A stretch of DNA of 64,000 bases from Bullera alba (taxonomy: Eukaryota; Basidiomycota; Tremellomycetes; Tremellales; Bulleraceae). The translations under genes were made by a program, and so were the position numbers. Numbering within the stretch: the stretch's first letter is position 1; every line of letters begins with the position of its first letter. Shown here piece after piece: positions 32,483-43,472 of the stretch. The DNA is taken from assembly GCA_001600095.1 (NCBI GenBank), contig BCIX01000001.1:248001-312000 (forward strand). The letters are read 5' to 3'. The notes under the pieces were generated by a model that was not told the DNA's origin, did not search any database, and worked only from the letters and a program-made list of their open reading frames with translations.

Positions 32483-34509
32483 CTACCACGGTCTGGTCGA
32501 GACCGGTTGCGCCTCTGGAATCTTGTTCTCGAATTTTTTGACTTGACCAGAGGGATCGACGTATTCCGGAATAGCCAACTTGACTGGTGGGAAGAGCTTT
32601 TTGTTTCCCCATCGTTTATGCGCCTCCTTGAGGCCCTGGGCGAGTGCGTAAATGTCGAATTTGTCCTCAAGACCAAACTTGTCGGGTCCGATCCAGGAGA
32701 GTGTCTCCAGCGAGACGTTGTATGGGCTAAGGCCGATACGGTCGATAATCAGGTCGGCCTTGGCGGGCATAATGGGCTTGAGCAGCACGCCGGCCATTTT
32801 CAACGCTTGGAAAGCGTACATGAGGGGTATAGATGGATTGTCGCCTTTCCAGGGTGCGTGCGCGGTGAACACTCTATTGGCCTGTGAGGGAGATTTGCAT
32901 CAGCTCCCGCAGGACTTTGACGACTTACCTCGGCGACGACTTCCAGAATCGCTTCACAAGCTTTGGAAATCTCGTATTTGTCCATCAGGGCGATGTACTT
33001 CTGGGGCAACTTGAAGAGCATATCGTCCAGCACTGGCTCGGAAAAGCGGAGGGGCAAAGGTTTAATTTTCTGAAACATCCTGGGCACACCGATTCTCGCA
33101 GCGAGGTTCCCGATCTGATTCGACAGTAACTGATATTCTGCGTTCAATGTGAGATCCGAGTAATCTGAATGGTCAGTATGTGTACCAGGTTTATGAGCTC
33201 ACCTGAATCTTGAGGTAAAGAACCACCCTGTTTCATCAGGAAGAACCTCACGCCATCGCTTCCAAACGTCTGTATCGCTTTGACCGGGTCCACCACGTTT
33301 CCTGTCGATTTCGACATTTTCCGACGTCCCATGGTCCAGTGCGCATGTGATAGGACAGTCTTTGGGGGTTCAATCCCGGCGGCCATGAGAAGCGCCGGCC
33401 AGTGGACGGCGTGGAATTTGATAATGTCTTTACCGACGACGTGCATGTCTGCTGGCCAACCACCGTCCGGGACGACCGTAAGGTAATTGACCAAAGCGTC
33501 CACCCAAACGTAGACTGTGTGTTCGGGATCATTCGGCACCGATACGCCCCATTGAACTCTACTTGCAGGACGGGAAATGGCGAGATCGCCCATCTGCTCT
33601 ATTTGAGAGATGACATAGTCGCGCATAAAGGGTGGGTGTATTGCTGTTGTCAGCTTTGCATAGGGATTCAAAGACTCACATTCTGGCTTTCTCGCCCACT
33701 CCAATAACCGGTCCTTGTAATCCGACAGTCGGAACTTGTAATTCTCCTCCTCTTCCCATGTCACTTCGCTTGATGTCTCAATCGCAATCATCTTCCCGTC
33801 CACCTCCTTTACCTGCTTCTCCTGATAGAAACACTCGTCGGAGACAGAGTACCAGCCCGCATGGCTACCCTTGTACACGCTCCCAGAATCCATCAGCCGT
33901 TGCTACCGTCAGCTCTGCGCATCACAAGGGTGACTTACCCAGAAAGCATGTACAGAACGATGATGGCGCTCCTCCGAGGTTCTGATGAAATCCGTATGAC
34001 TGATCTGTGATATCTTGGCGAGATTCTGAAAGTCAGCACAATCGAGGAATGGCAACTCACTTCGAACCGCTTCGAGACTACATCACAGAAACGCTTCTCG
34101 TCCACTCCAGCCTTCTTTGCCGCCTGCTGGATCTTCATTCCATGTTCATCGGTTCCCGTACTGAACGTCACCTTGCGGGAAGGATTGCGCAGTTGTTGAT
34201 ATCTCGCAAAGACGTCGGCCAGGACCAGCGAGTGTAGGTGTCCGATGTGCGGTGCTGAACTTAGCCAAGTTCCCCCATGATCTACTCACAAGCATTGACG
34301 TAGAAGATGGGTGTGGTGACATAGTATGGCTTCTCCTCGGAGGTTTGCGAGACCGGCAGGGTCGAAGGTCCAGGCGAGCTCGGGATGCTAGACTCAGCGA
34401 CCTCGTTTCTACGGCTGGAGAAGGCGAAGGAGCGAGTGAAGGCGACAGGCTTAGGTACCAAACGAGGTTGAAGTTTGGCAATGACGGACCTGGGTATATG
34501 CCTGCGCAT
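32483..34509 (-). CDS. MSM1: Mitochondrial methionyl-tRNA synthetase
   Basis: Spliced minus-strand gene starting MRRHIPRSVIAKLQPRL, an Arg-rich, acid-free N terminus that fits a mitochondrial presequence. The class I signature SPHIGHLHS is restored across the first intron, followed by VTFSTGTDEHGMKIQQAA, characteristic of MetRS. Further on come WVDALVNYL, FHAVHWPALLMAAG, AHWTMGRRKMSKSTGNVVDP (the KMSKS loop) and the anticodon-binding helical domain ending near EYVDPSGQVKKFENK. The enzyme charges tRNA-Met in the mitochondrial matrix. There is no C-terminal tRNA-binding extension and no GST-like N-terminal domain, unlike the cytosolic enzyme. Divergent from PHB2 across 237 bases. Confidence 0.95.
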
Positions 34510-34746
34510 GATGACTACGACGATATGTGCTCAGGCTGTGACTGGGTAACAACGACAGGACGAGATATGAATCTGCTCGAGGCCGAGCTCCTGGCCGCCG
34601 ACTTCTCTAGACACTATGGCTGTCACGTGACTTTTCGAAAGTGGGTTGGTTGCCGCGCCGATCGACGACGACGGTGCGATTCACGATGACTATACCGGCT
34701 TACTACATCCCTAGATACTTTACACCCTCGTTCATCATCCGTCAAC
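34510..34746. promoter_or_regulatory. Short divergent promoter between two mitochondrial genes
   Basis: Only 237 bases separate the ATGs of MSM1 (minus) and PHB2 (plus). A perfect 10 bp palindrome GTCACGTGAC at 34622-34631 lies almost exactly in the middle. Its core CACGTG is a bHLH site. A shared control of both genes is inferred from position. Confidence 0.55.
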
Positions 34747-35876
34747 ATGAACAGACCGAGCTCAGAGGCATTCGCTAGACTAGCTGCGCAGCTCAACCGA
34801 GCGAGGCTACAGGCCCAGACTGGAGGCGGCGGCGGTGGAGGAGGCAACCCATTTGGAGGTATTCCAGGCGGCGGTAAAGGTGCCCTGACGGGTGGTGGTC
34901 TCATCGCCGCCCTCGTCGTCGGTGGTATCGCTCTGAACTACTCGTTGTTCAATGGTGAGCCAGAAAGACCGAAACATTTGCTGACATCGTAGTCGATGGT
35001 GGTCATCGAGCGATCAAGTACTCTAGGATACACGGTGTCAAGTCTGACATCTACCCTGAAGGAACTCATCTCATGGTGAGTCGTCAAGGTCTTCATCAGC
35101 TGACGATCAGATCCCCTGGATCGAATCTCCTGTCATCTACGATGTCCGAGCAAAGCCCAGAAACATCGCCTCGCTGACCGGTACCAAAGATCTACAAATG
35201 GTCAACATTACCTGCCGAGTCCTGTCCAGGCCTTCTCAATCTGACCTCCCAACGATGTGAGTCTAAGCCATATCGATGGTCACTGATGCTGTTAGCTACC
35301 GACAACTCGGTACCGACTACGACGAGCGGGTCCTCCCATCCATCGTCAACGAAGTGCTCAAATCGGTCGTTGCTCAATTTAACGCTTCGCAACTGATCAC
35401 TCAGCGAGAGATGGTCTCCCGACTTGTTCGTGAGAACTTGACTCGACGGGCTAGACGATTCAACCTCATCCTCGACGATGTTTCCATTACCCACGTCGCT
35501 TTCTCTCCCGAGTTCACCCACGCCGTCGAGGCCAAACAGGTCGCTCAACAGATCGCCCAGCGAGCCGCCTTCTTGGTCGACCAGGCCATTCAGGAGAAAC
35601 AGTCGATCATTGTCAGAGCCCAAGGAGAGGCTAGATCGGCCGAGCTCATCGGCGAGGCTGTCAGGACCAACAAGGGTTTCCTGCAGTTGAGGCGATTGGA
35701 GGCTGCTAGGGAGATTGCCACCACGCTGAGCCAGAGTGGAAACAAGGTCATGCTCGACGCCAAGAGTCTGTTGCTGAACGGTGAGTAGAGTCGTCGATCT
35801 TTTCACTCTTTGCGCGAGTACTAACGCAAAAGCAGTTGCGGAGGATGACCCGATCACCACCGTTTCGAAGAAGTAA
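34747..35876 (+). CDS. PHB2: Prohibitin 2
   Basis: Five exons. The N terminus ([22 protein letters not shown]) precedes a glycine run and one hydrophobic segment (about residues 47-66) that anchors the protein in the mitochondrial inner membrane. The PHB domain follows: [62 protein letters not shown], then the coiled-coil segment with [21 protein letters not shown] and [11 protein letters not shown]. The longer N terminus and these blocks identify Phb2 rather than Phb1. It forms ring complexes with Phb1 that chaperone membrane proteins and support cristae. The last exon encodes [13 protein letters not shown]. Divergent from MSM1. Confidence 0.96.
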
Positions 35877-36181
35877 AGGGATTTAAACAGGGATTGTAGG
35901 CATGTAGTGGGAACGCATTCTGTGCTTTTTAGCCTTGGTCGTATGCAGCAACTCTCGTCTCGATCGTCCTGCGCATGCTGTACTTGGCTTCTTCGTGGAC
36001 AGACAGCGCAGACGTGTACAAGGTGCTAGCCACGACATGACTTCTAGCCGATGCCCGAATGACGCAAATCTAGAATTTTCGGCCAGTCAACATTTCGAGA
36101 GCTCTGAACAGTGAACGATTTGTTATTGTTGCTCTACCTGTCCGTACATCGTTCAATCTCCTGAGAGCAGGACACGGAGCC
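35877..36181 (+). promoter_or_regulatory. Promoter region of the DnaJ gene with a heat-shock-element-like motif
   Basis: About 305 bases between PHB2 and the DnaJ start. At 36069-36080 the sequence TCTAGAATTTTC contains GAA-N2-TTC with a partial third inverted unit to the left, the arrangement bound by Hsf1. It is roughly 100 bases upstream of the start codon of an Hsp40 gene, which makes the site plausible, though a short match like this can be chance. Confidence 0.35.
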
Positions 36182-37858
36182 AGTGAGTAACACGTATCTG
36201 CGCTGAGCGCTTCTGCTCACTGCTGACGCGCGCAGTGGTCGCCGATACCGCCTACTACGACCTACTGGGCATCTCGCCGGACGCCGACGATGCGGAGATC
36301 AAGAAGGCGTACAAGAGGAAGGTGTGTAGCTGATAATGGTTTCGGGGCGCGCTGATCGCCTATTTGGTAGGCAATGCAACATCATCCTGTGAGTACTCCT
36401 TGATGCGGCGAAGACCATTGAGCTGACAGTGCAACCAGGACAAAGTCAGTCTAGGTTACATTTAGCTGGTGGACGGATGGATGCTGAACCGGATCCCATA
36501 GAACCCAGATGATCCACTAGCACACGAGACATTCCAGCGTATAGGCCAAGCGTGAGTGCTATTGCCATAACATTAGGATCGTCGCTGACCTGGCGCAGAT
36601 ACGAAACGCTCTCAGATCCCAACGAAGTGAGCTGAAAGCATTCCGCCCTGTATATGGGTTTTGACGCTCTATAGCGTGCGACATATGACGACTTTGGACC
36701 TGACGGCCCACCTAGAGGCGGCGGCGGAGGAGGTTATGGACCCGACATGGACGATCTCTTCGCTGAGATGTTCGGCGGAGCCTCCTTCTCGTTCGACATG
36801 GGTGGCGGGCCATCACGCCCCCGGAAACCAACTCGAGGCGCGGACACGATAGTGCAATATGAGATGAGCCTGGAGGAGGTGTATAAAGGCAAGAGGGTGG
36901 TGCTAGACTTGGGAAGGGACAGGACGTGTGGGCTGTGTAAAGGCAGCGGAGCACGTAGCGGCGTTAAGCCATCCACCTGCTCGACATGCGAGGGAAAGGG
37001 CAGTGTCATCAGAGACAGACATGTGAGTGACTTTTGTCAAGGTAGAGGCTGAAGGTATAGCTTGGTCCGGGATTGGTAGGTAAGATGAAGATGCCATGTC
37101 CCGACTGCGATGGAGAAGGAAAACGGTTGAAGGACAAGGAAAAGTGAGTGATGTAAATTCGAATGGTACTGATGTTTAGGTGCAAGAAGTGCAAGGGGAA
37201 GAAAGTGGTCAAGGAGAAGAAACGGGTAGAGTTCCAGATCGATCCTGGCACACCCGACGGGGAGAACATAGCTCTGAAAGGGGAGGCTGATGAGGCAGTG
37301 AGTATCGCTCTCCTCAATCATGAGCCATCGTGCTAACGATGTACAGCCCGGGATCCCCGCAGGGGATGTAATTTTCCAGATCCAACACAAACCCCATCCG
37401 ACTTTCAAACCCCATAACTCGCACCCATCGTCTCTGCGCATAGACGTGAACATATCTCTCTCCGAGGCATTGCTCGGAATCAACAGGGTCTGCTTCAAAC
37501 ATCTAGACGGGCGAGGGATCAGGATAGAATCGAAACGAGGCGAACGGGTAATTTCCCAGGGCGAAGCCTGTATCATCAGGTCGGAGGGTCTTCCCATGAG
37601 GGGAAGAGGCAAAGGTGCAGTCGGGGATCTTTGGGTGTACTTCAATATAGAAATGCCAACCGTCGGCTGGGCGTCGCGGACGGATCCAGGGGTAAGTCAA
37701 GTCTTGGATGCGTGGGTGATAGATCGCTGATTATGCTATAGAGCGGTCAAATATCTCTACCACCGCCTCCGCCAGATATCTCCCCGTTGCCGGACATCAT
37801 CGAGACCAAAGTCTTGAACCAGCGTGCAAATAGACCTGGAGGTGGATATACCTCGTAA
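36182..37858 (+). CDS. Type I DnaJ (Hsp40) co-chaperone
   Basis: The start codon is split: A at 36182, an intron 36183-36235, then TG GTC GCC giving MVADTAYYDLLGI, like Ydj1 (MVKETKFYDILG). Tiny exons follow: 36371-36388 (AMQHHP), 36439-36444 (DK, six bases), 36502-36551 (NPDDPLAHETFQRIGQ), so the essential His-Pro-Asp motif is spread over two exons. After the J domain come a Gly-rich region and the zinc-binding domain with four CXXC motifs (CGLCKGSG, CSTCEGKG, CPDCDGEG, CKKCKGKK; the fourth lacks the last Gly), then substrate-binding domains with GIPAGDVIFQIQ and a C-terminal tail. It stimulates Hsp70 ATPase and delivers clients. There is no CAAX box, unlike Ydj1, so it resembles the Xdj1 branch, but I leave the symbol open. 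One acceptor (AAG ending at 37084) is non-preferred. Confidence 0.9.
36439..36444 (+). other. Six-nucleotide internal microexon
   Basis: GACAAA, bounded by acceptor CCAG (36438) and donor GTCAGT (36445). It encodes Asp-Lys of HPDKNP in the J domain. Skipping it would keep frame but delete the Asp of the HPD motif and so inactivate the co-chaperone. Confidence 0.8.
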
Positions 37859-37912
37859 TGCAACAACATGGTATTCGAACGGTTATGAGATACCCTCCTT
37901 GGGCCCAGGGGT

Positions 37913-38824
37913 CTACTTCTTCGCCTTCTTCTTCGCGTTTGTCGGCCCCGTAGCTTGACTGGACTGACTTCCGTCAATGGCTTTCCGCTTGACACCCGTT
38001 CCGCTAGCTGCTGCCTTTAGTTTGACAACTCTTGCTCCATCCGTATTCGCGGCCTTTGAGGCAGCAGATGACCCTGGCACTTTTTTCCCTTTGCTCTTCT
38101 TCCGTTTCCCACTTTTCCCTGACGTTGCGACGTCCTGTCCTCCATCAACGTGCGCTCCAGCCTTGCGCTTCCGGACCAAGGTATATTGACAGGTAACGCA
38201 GGTCTTCGGATCGTCTTCCAGGCCGAGTGAACGGGTTGAAAGTGTGATTTGGAGGTATGGCCTATGTGTCATTTTCGGTCTGCCCAACCTTTATCAGCCT
38301 TCCATGTCCGGCCATAGTCATCATCTTGCCCACTTTGTCTTTCCACTCAGAACTCGAGCCAGACCTTCAGCGCCAGACGTCGGCTTGGTGGAGATTGGAA
38401 GTAGACCAGATTCTGTGTATTGCCATATCCCTTTCGCAGTCGCTTTTCCTTTCCCTACATCCCGATTCTGACTTTCTAGAAACTTGCGCTTGATGAGTTC
38501 TACCACCGAAATCAACTTTGGCGTTGTCAACGTCGCTGGCGTCAGGGTTGAGCTTGACGCTGCGGCGTTGGTGTCCAGAACGTCCGAATCGAGAGCGTCT
38601 TTGGGCTCTGGAGGAAGGGTGTGAAGTATCAGAGACCTATGTGGGTTGTTCTGGAGGGGAGTTGTTAGAGCTGAAACGATTCGGAAGTAGGCTATGTCAC
38701 GTACTTGCAAGAAGTTGAGCGAGAATTTGAGGTATGAGGCTATCGACCCGCCGGATGTGATTCTCATACGATGTGGCTCAGTGGAAGAGCTCGCCATTGG
38801 CTGGTCCGGCTGTTGTGCTGTCAT
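37913..38824 (-). CDS. Alba-like small RNA/DNA-binding protein
   Basis: Three exons from ATG at 38824 to TAG at 37913. The N-terminal part HRMRITSGGSIASYLKFSLNFLQ followed by a beta-strand-like segment NNPHRSLILHTLP and the helix TPKLISVVELIKRKF resembles the Alba fold (strand-helix-strand-helix-strand), as in archaeal Alba and the RNase P/MRP subunits Rpp20/Pop7 and Rpp25/Pop6. The second half is not part of that fold: after KPYLQITLSTRSLGLEDDP it becomes a Lys/Ser/Gly-rich basic tail ending NAKKKAKK, typical of a nuclear or nucleolar protein. A loop of about 45 Ser/Thr/Ala-rich residues interrupts the fold. Role in RNase P/MRP or chromatin/RNA binding is inferred. Convergent with the DnaJ gene, 54 bases between stops. 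Confidence 0.65.
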
Positions 38825-39132
38825 ATCTGCTGAGATGTGCTTGCTATCGCCTTCGGATAGCGCGAGGCGAGTATGTCCTCTAAGGCTCGTAGTGATAGCT
38901 TGGTGATAGCCTCAAGATCGCCTTGGAGCAGGCTTGATGCGAGCGTCGTGCGAGCGAGGTTGACCAACTTTACCCAACCTCCACTATGGGATTATCAGGG
39001 TCACTAAACATTCCAGTCTTCCATGTATCAGGCTAGCCATTGCTGAAACGCGCTTCGAAATGTTGCTTCATCTTACACGCTTCTGCAATATTCAACACCT
39101 TCTGTGATCCTCCATTCCAGTATCCACTCAAA
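38825..39132. promoter_or_regulatory. Divergent intergenic region (Alba-like / CCT5)
   Basis: About 308 bases between opposite start codons; both promoters must lie here. The leader just before CCT5 is C/T-rich. No motif that I would name. Confidence 0.4.
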
Positions 39133-41488
39133 ATGTCTGTGGGACAAATAGATCCAGGACAAGCAGTCTACGCTCAGGACGAGGTGAGTTACAGCTGTTG
39201 TTCTTATTGAGAACCCAGCTGAAACCAAGTTCGCAGAATGGAAGACCATTCATCATTGTTCGGTGAGCTTCGACACGATGATGGATCAATGGCTACAGGA
39301 CTGATCCGTTCGCAGGGAGCAGGGCAAGAAAGTCAGAACGCATGGATTGGAGGCTATCAGGGTGAGATATTCGGACCTGAAGGTGCTGCGTTGGCTGCTG
39401 ACACTGCGCAGAGTCATATTCTAGCTGCTCGAGCGGGTCAGTGCGGTCCTTGAAGAGCGTAATGCGGGAGAGGATGCTGAACGTCTTCGTAAACAGTCAC
39501 GAATATCATCAAAAGCTCTCTAGGTCCTAGAGGTATGTTATCAGCTACGAAAAGTGCAATGGAGGTAGCTGATCATTCCAGGTCTTGACAAAATCCTCAT
39601 CTCACCCGATGGAGATATCACCGTGACCAACGATGGAGCGACCATTCTGGGACAGATGGAGGTGGAGCATCAAATCGCAAAGCTCCTGGTGGAGGTAAGC
39701 TCTGCGCAGAAGACGTTCAAGTATGATGCTGACATGGACAGGTTTCGAAATCGCAAGACGACGAGATTGGGGATGGAACAACGGGTGTTGTTGGTGAGCC
39801 AGCTTAAAAACTCGTTAGTATACCCACAGCTGACCATACCCGCAGTGCTTGCCGGTGCACTTCTATCTTCGGCTCTTACCCTGCTGGACAGAGGTATCCA
39901 TCCCATCAGAATCGCCGACGGTTATGAGAAGGCTTGTGAGGTTGCCGTGCAGGAGCTGGACAAGGTTGCCGACAGAGTGGGTTCAGCCAGGCCTTGAATT
40001 GTGCTGATCGAGCCAGATCGAATTCAGCAAAGACGACGTTAGCAACTTGATGAAGACCGCTAAGACGTCGCTGGGCAGTAAGATGTAAGCTTAATTATTT
40101 GTGCATTTCTCGCATCCAGCTCACAACCCGTTCTTAGCGTTTCCATCGCTCATGACAAATTCGCCTCGATCGCCGTCGACGCCGTCCTCTCCGTTGCCGA
40201 CCTGGAACGACGTGACGTCGACTTTGAGCTGATCAAGGTGGATGGCAAAGTCGGTGGCTCGCTAGACGACACATCGCTAGTCAAGGGTGTCGTGGTGGAC
40301 AAGGACATGTCACATCCCCAAATGCCAACGACGGTGCGAGATGCCAAGCTGGCCATCCTCACCTGTCCATTCGAGCCTCCTAGGCCAAAGACGAAGCACA
40401 AGCTGGATATCGAGAGCGTCGAGGAGTACAAGAAGCTACGAGAGTACGAGAAAGAGAAATTCTTGGACATGATCAAGAGGTGTGTATAGCTAGCTGCAGA
40501 CCGCGTTAGAGCTTGAGCTGACGTTCATCGAAGGGTCAAGGACACCGGTGCCAACCTCGTCATCTGCCAGTGGGGTTTCGACGACGAGGCCAACCATCTG
40601 TTAATGCAGAACGACCTGCCCGCTGTCAGATGGGTCGGTGGCCCAGAAATCGAGGTGAGTAATGAAATTGCAGCTTTCGGTATTTTGCTGGTGCACAAGC
40701 TGAACTCTTTCGCTAGCTCATCGCCATCGCCACCAACGGTCGAATCGTCCCCAGGTTTGAGGACCTGACGGCCGACAAGCTCGGTTCCGCCGGCTTGGTC
40801 CGCGAGATGACTTTCGGCACGACGAGGGAGAAGATGCTGGTGATTGAGGAGTGTGCCAACACGAGAGCGGTCACCATCTTCGTCCGAGGCAGCAACAAGA
40901 TGGTAGGTGATATATATTCCGCGGAAGATCCCGGCGTCTAACGTGATCTTAGATCATCGACGAGGCCAAAAGAGCCCTGCACGATGCTCTCTGTGTGGTT
41001 CGAAACCTAGTCAGGGACAACCGTGTCGTGTACGGTGGAGGAGCTGCCGAGATTTGCGCTTCCATCGCCGTGGCCAAGAAGGCCGATGAGGTGAGTTAAA
41101 GATTCGCTGACAGCGTGCTGATGTCCCTTAGATCCCAACGATAGAGCAGTACGCTATGCGGGCATTCGCCACTGCGCTCGACTCTATCCCCTTGGCTCTG
41201 GCGGAGAACTCTGGTCTCTCGCCCATTGACACCCTGGCCGATGTGAAGAGTAGACAGGTCACCGAGAGCAATCCTCGGTTGGGTATCGACTGTCTGGGCA
41301 AGGGAGAGAATGGTAAGTGCAGCGGTTACCAAGTGTGGCCGTGCTGATGGCCCTGTTCAGACATGAAGACGCAGCATGTATACGACCCCCTGATCTCGAA
41401 GAAGCAGCAGTTCCTCCTTGCGACCCAAGTGGTCAGGATGATCCTGCGGGTGGACGACGTGATAGACGCGAGTGTGTTCCAGGAGTAG
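39133..41488 (+). CDS. CCT5: CCT/TRiC chaperonin subunit epsilon
   Basis: Starts [17 protein letters not shown] with several very short exons (the second, encoding NGRPFIIV, is 26 bases). Chaperonin signatures are all present: [27 protein letters not shown], the ATP-binding GDGTTGVV (restored across a junction), apical-domain block [33 protein letters not shown], and the equatorial closing [14 protein letters not shown] and [24 protein letters not shown]. The SHPQMP and FEPPKPKTKH-type blocks identify the epsilon subunit. It forms part of the hetero-octameric double ring that folds actin and tubulin in the cytosol. Length and intactness are normal. Confidence 0.97.
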
Positions 41489-42174
41489 AGCAGTGACTAC
41501 TGCATCATGCATCGGATCCCAGGTACCTGATTGTTGAGCTGCCCATAGAGCCAGATCGCGACCAGATGTGATATGAGATCTGCTGGTATATACGGACAGT
41601 CGCCCGGACTCGACCGGGAGTGACCGGAGCTGGGGTTCCGATAATCCCGACGGTGGCCGGCAAGTGGCCGGGCCGGTTGGTATTGACCAAAGCGGGGTCT
41701 CTCCGTCGGGATCCATGATTACCGCCAGCGAGGTATGGGCGGTAGTCTGACCAGGCAAAGACGGTCCTCCGTTCCATATCCATCCAGAAATCTGGGTCAT
41801 CGCGGACGATAAAGTACAGCACAACTTGACAACCAGACGTTTGTTTTCAACTCAACAACTGAACAAGGTGAGTGATAGGGCGATAGCTAGATTCCAGGAC
41901 CCCAGAATCACGGGGGACTGGAGCGCGTTGCTATGACGTTGAGAAGCGTTCGCTTACTGTATATACAGCTATCGCAGGAGCTTCTCCACTGCCTACAGCC
42001 CGCTGTCCACAAGTTAACAACCGCTGCCCCTGGTCTGAGCCCTGACCCCGCAACAGCTTCACTCGCAGTCATCGGCAACTAGTCCACCTACTTTATAAGC
42101 AGGACCACCGAACTCCAACTTGTCTTTACACTTCAACACTTCAACACACATACCAATACCGAATCCCTCACAAC
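41489..42174 (+). promoter_or_regulatory. FBP1 promoter region with GC boxes and TATA-like element
   Basis: About 690 bases upstream of FBP1 without a gene. A TATA-like TTTATAAG lies at 42092-42099, about 80 bases before the ATG, followed by a C/A-rich leader. GCGGGG occurs at 41692-41697 and, on the minus strand, at 42046-42051; this matches the SYGGGG core of Mig1/CreA repressors. FBP1 is a classic glucose-repressed gene, so the sites are plausible but short. Confidence 0.45.
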
Positions 42175-43472
42175 ATGTCCGAGCTGGAACCACCCCCAAC
42201 TGACCTGATCACCCTCACCAGACATATCCTGTCGCAACAGGCTGGTCTAGGAGAGCGGGCATCAGGAGACCTCACCCTGCTCCTGATTGGTATTCAGGTG
42301 AGTTGGCTCGTTCTCCCAAATGCGCAGAAAGGATTCGCCTCATTTGGCGCTCCTCGGGGCCCGGGACAGCTGGATGTATGGTTGAGTACCGGCTGACACC
42401 CTCCCAGGTCACGTCGAAATACATCGCCTCGAATGTGCGAAAGGCGAGGCTGATCAACCTCGTCGGATTGGCCGGCGCCTCCAACGTCCAAGGAGAGGAC
42501 CAGAAGAAGCTCGACGTCTTGTCAAACGACATCATGGTCAACGCGCTCAGTGCCAGTGGTAAATGCAGCGTAATGGTCAGCGAGGAGATCGACGATGCGA
42601 TCATCGTTGGCGGCTCCAACGGCAGCTAGTGAGTGGAAGCGTTGAACAGAAAGGGTAGAACTCAGCTGACACTGCTAAAGCGTTGTCGTGTTCGACCCTC
42701 TGGATGGTTCTAGTAACATCGACGCCGGTGTCAATGTCGGTACCATCTTTGGTATCTACAAGAAGGTGTGTTCCGCTGGTCGCTTGCAAGCTGGAGGCTG
42801 ACAATGACTCTTGTAGAAGGAGGGCTCGAAAGGCACTGTGGAGGACGCTCTACGACCGGGATCTGAGATGGTCGCTGCCGGCTACACCATGTACGGTTCG
42901 TCTACCAACCTGGTCCTCACGACCGGTAAGGGAGTCGACGGTTTCACCTTAGACGAGGTGTGTATCAACGGCTCGGATGTCTCGTACTGGACGGACGAGC
43001 TGACCCTATTTGCTAGTCCCTCGGAGAGTTCATCCTCACCCACCCGGACATCAAGATCCCCTCGAGAGGAAAGATCTACTCGTTCAACGAGGGAAACTCG
43101 ATGTTCTTCTATCCCCCCGTCAACCAATACCTCGAGTCGATCAAGTTCCCCAAGAACGGCAAACCCTACTCTGCGCGATACATCGGTTCCATGGTTGCCG
43201 ACGTTCATCGAACGCTACTATACGGCGGAATCTTCGGATACCCAGATGACAAGAAGTCGAAGGATGGTAAATTGAGAATGCTATACGAAGCCTTCCCAAT
43301 GGCATTCTTGACAGAACAGGCCGGTGGTGTCGCAACGACAGGAACGCAGCGAATCCTGGACGTTGTGCCCACGTCGATTCACGGCCGATGCCCAGTCTTC
43401 TTGGGAAGTAGCGAGGATGTCGAGGACTTGAAGAAGGTCTACGCAGCGTATGACGGAGAGAAGAGGTGGTAG
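42175..43472 (+). CDS. FBP1: Fructose-1,6-bisphosphatase
   Basis: Five exons. The protein hydrolyses fructose 1,6-bisphosphate to fructose 6-phosphate, the committed step of gluconeogenesis in the cytosol. Visible signatures: [20 protein letters not shown] at the N terminus, SEEIDDAI (metal-binding Glu), [17 protein letters not shown] (the FBPase/IMPase metal site), [30 protein letters not shown], and [16 protein letters not shown]. It is full length and intact. The residue after Met is Ser, not Pro, so the N-terminal proline degron used on yeast Fbp1 for glucose-induced destruction is absent here. The promoter has GC boxes suited to glucose repression. Confidence 0.97.

Noticed and set aside
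41357..41824. 155-codon minus-strand frame overlapping the 3' end of CCT5
   Set aside because: It is antisense to the CCT5 last exon and has no recognisable features.
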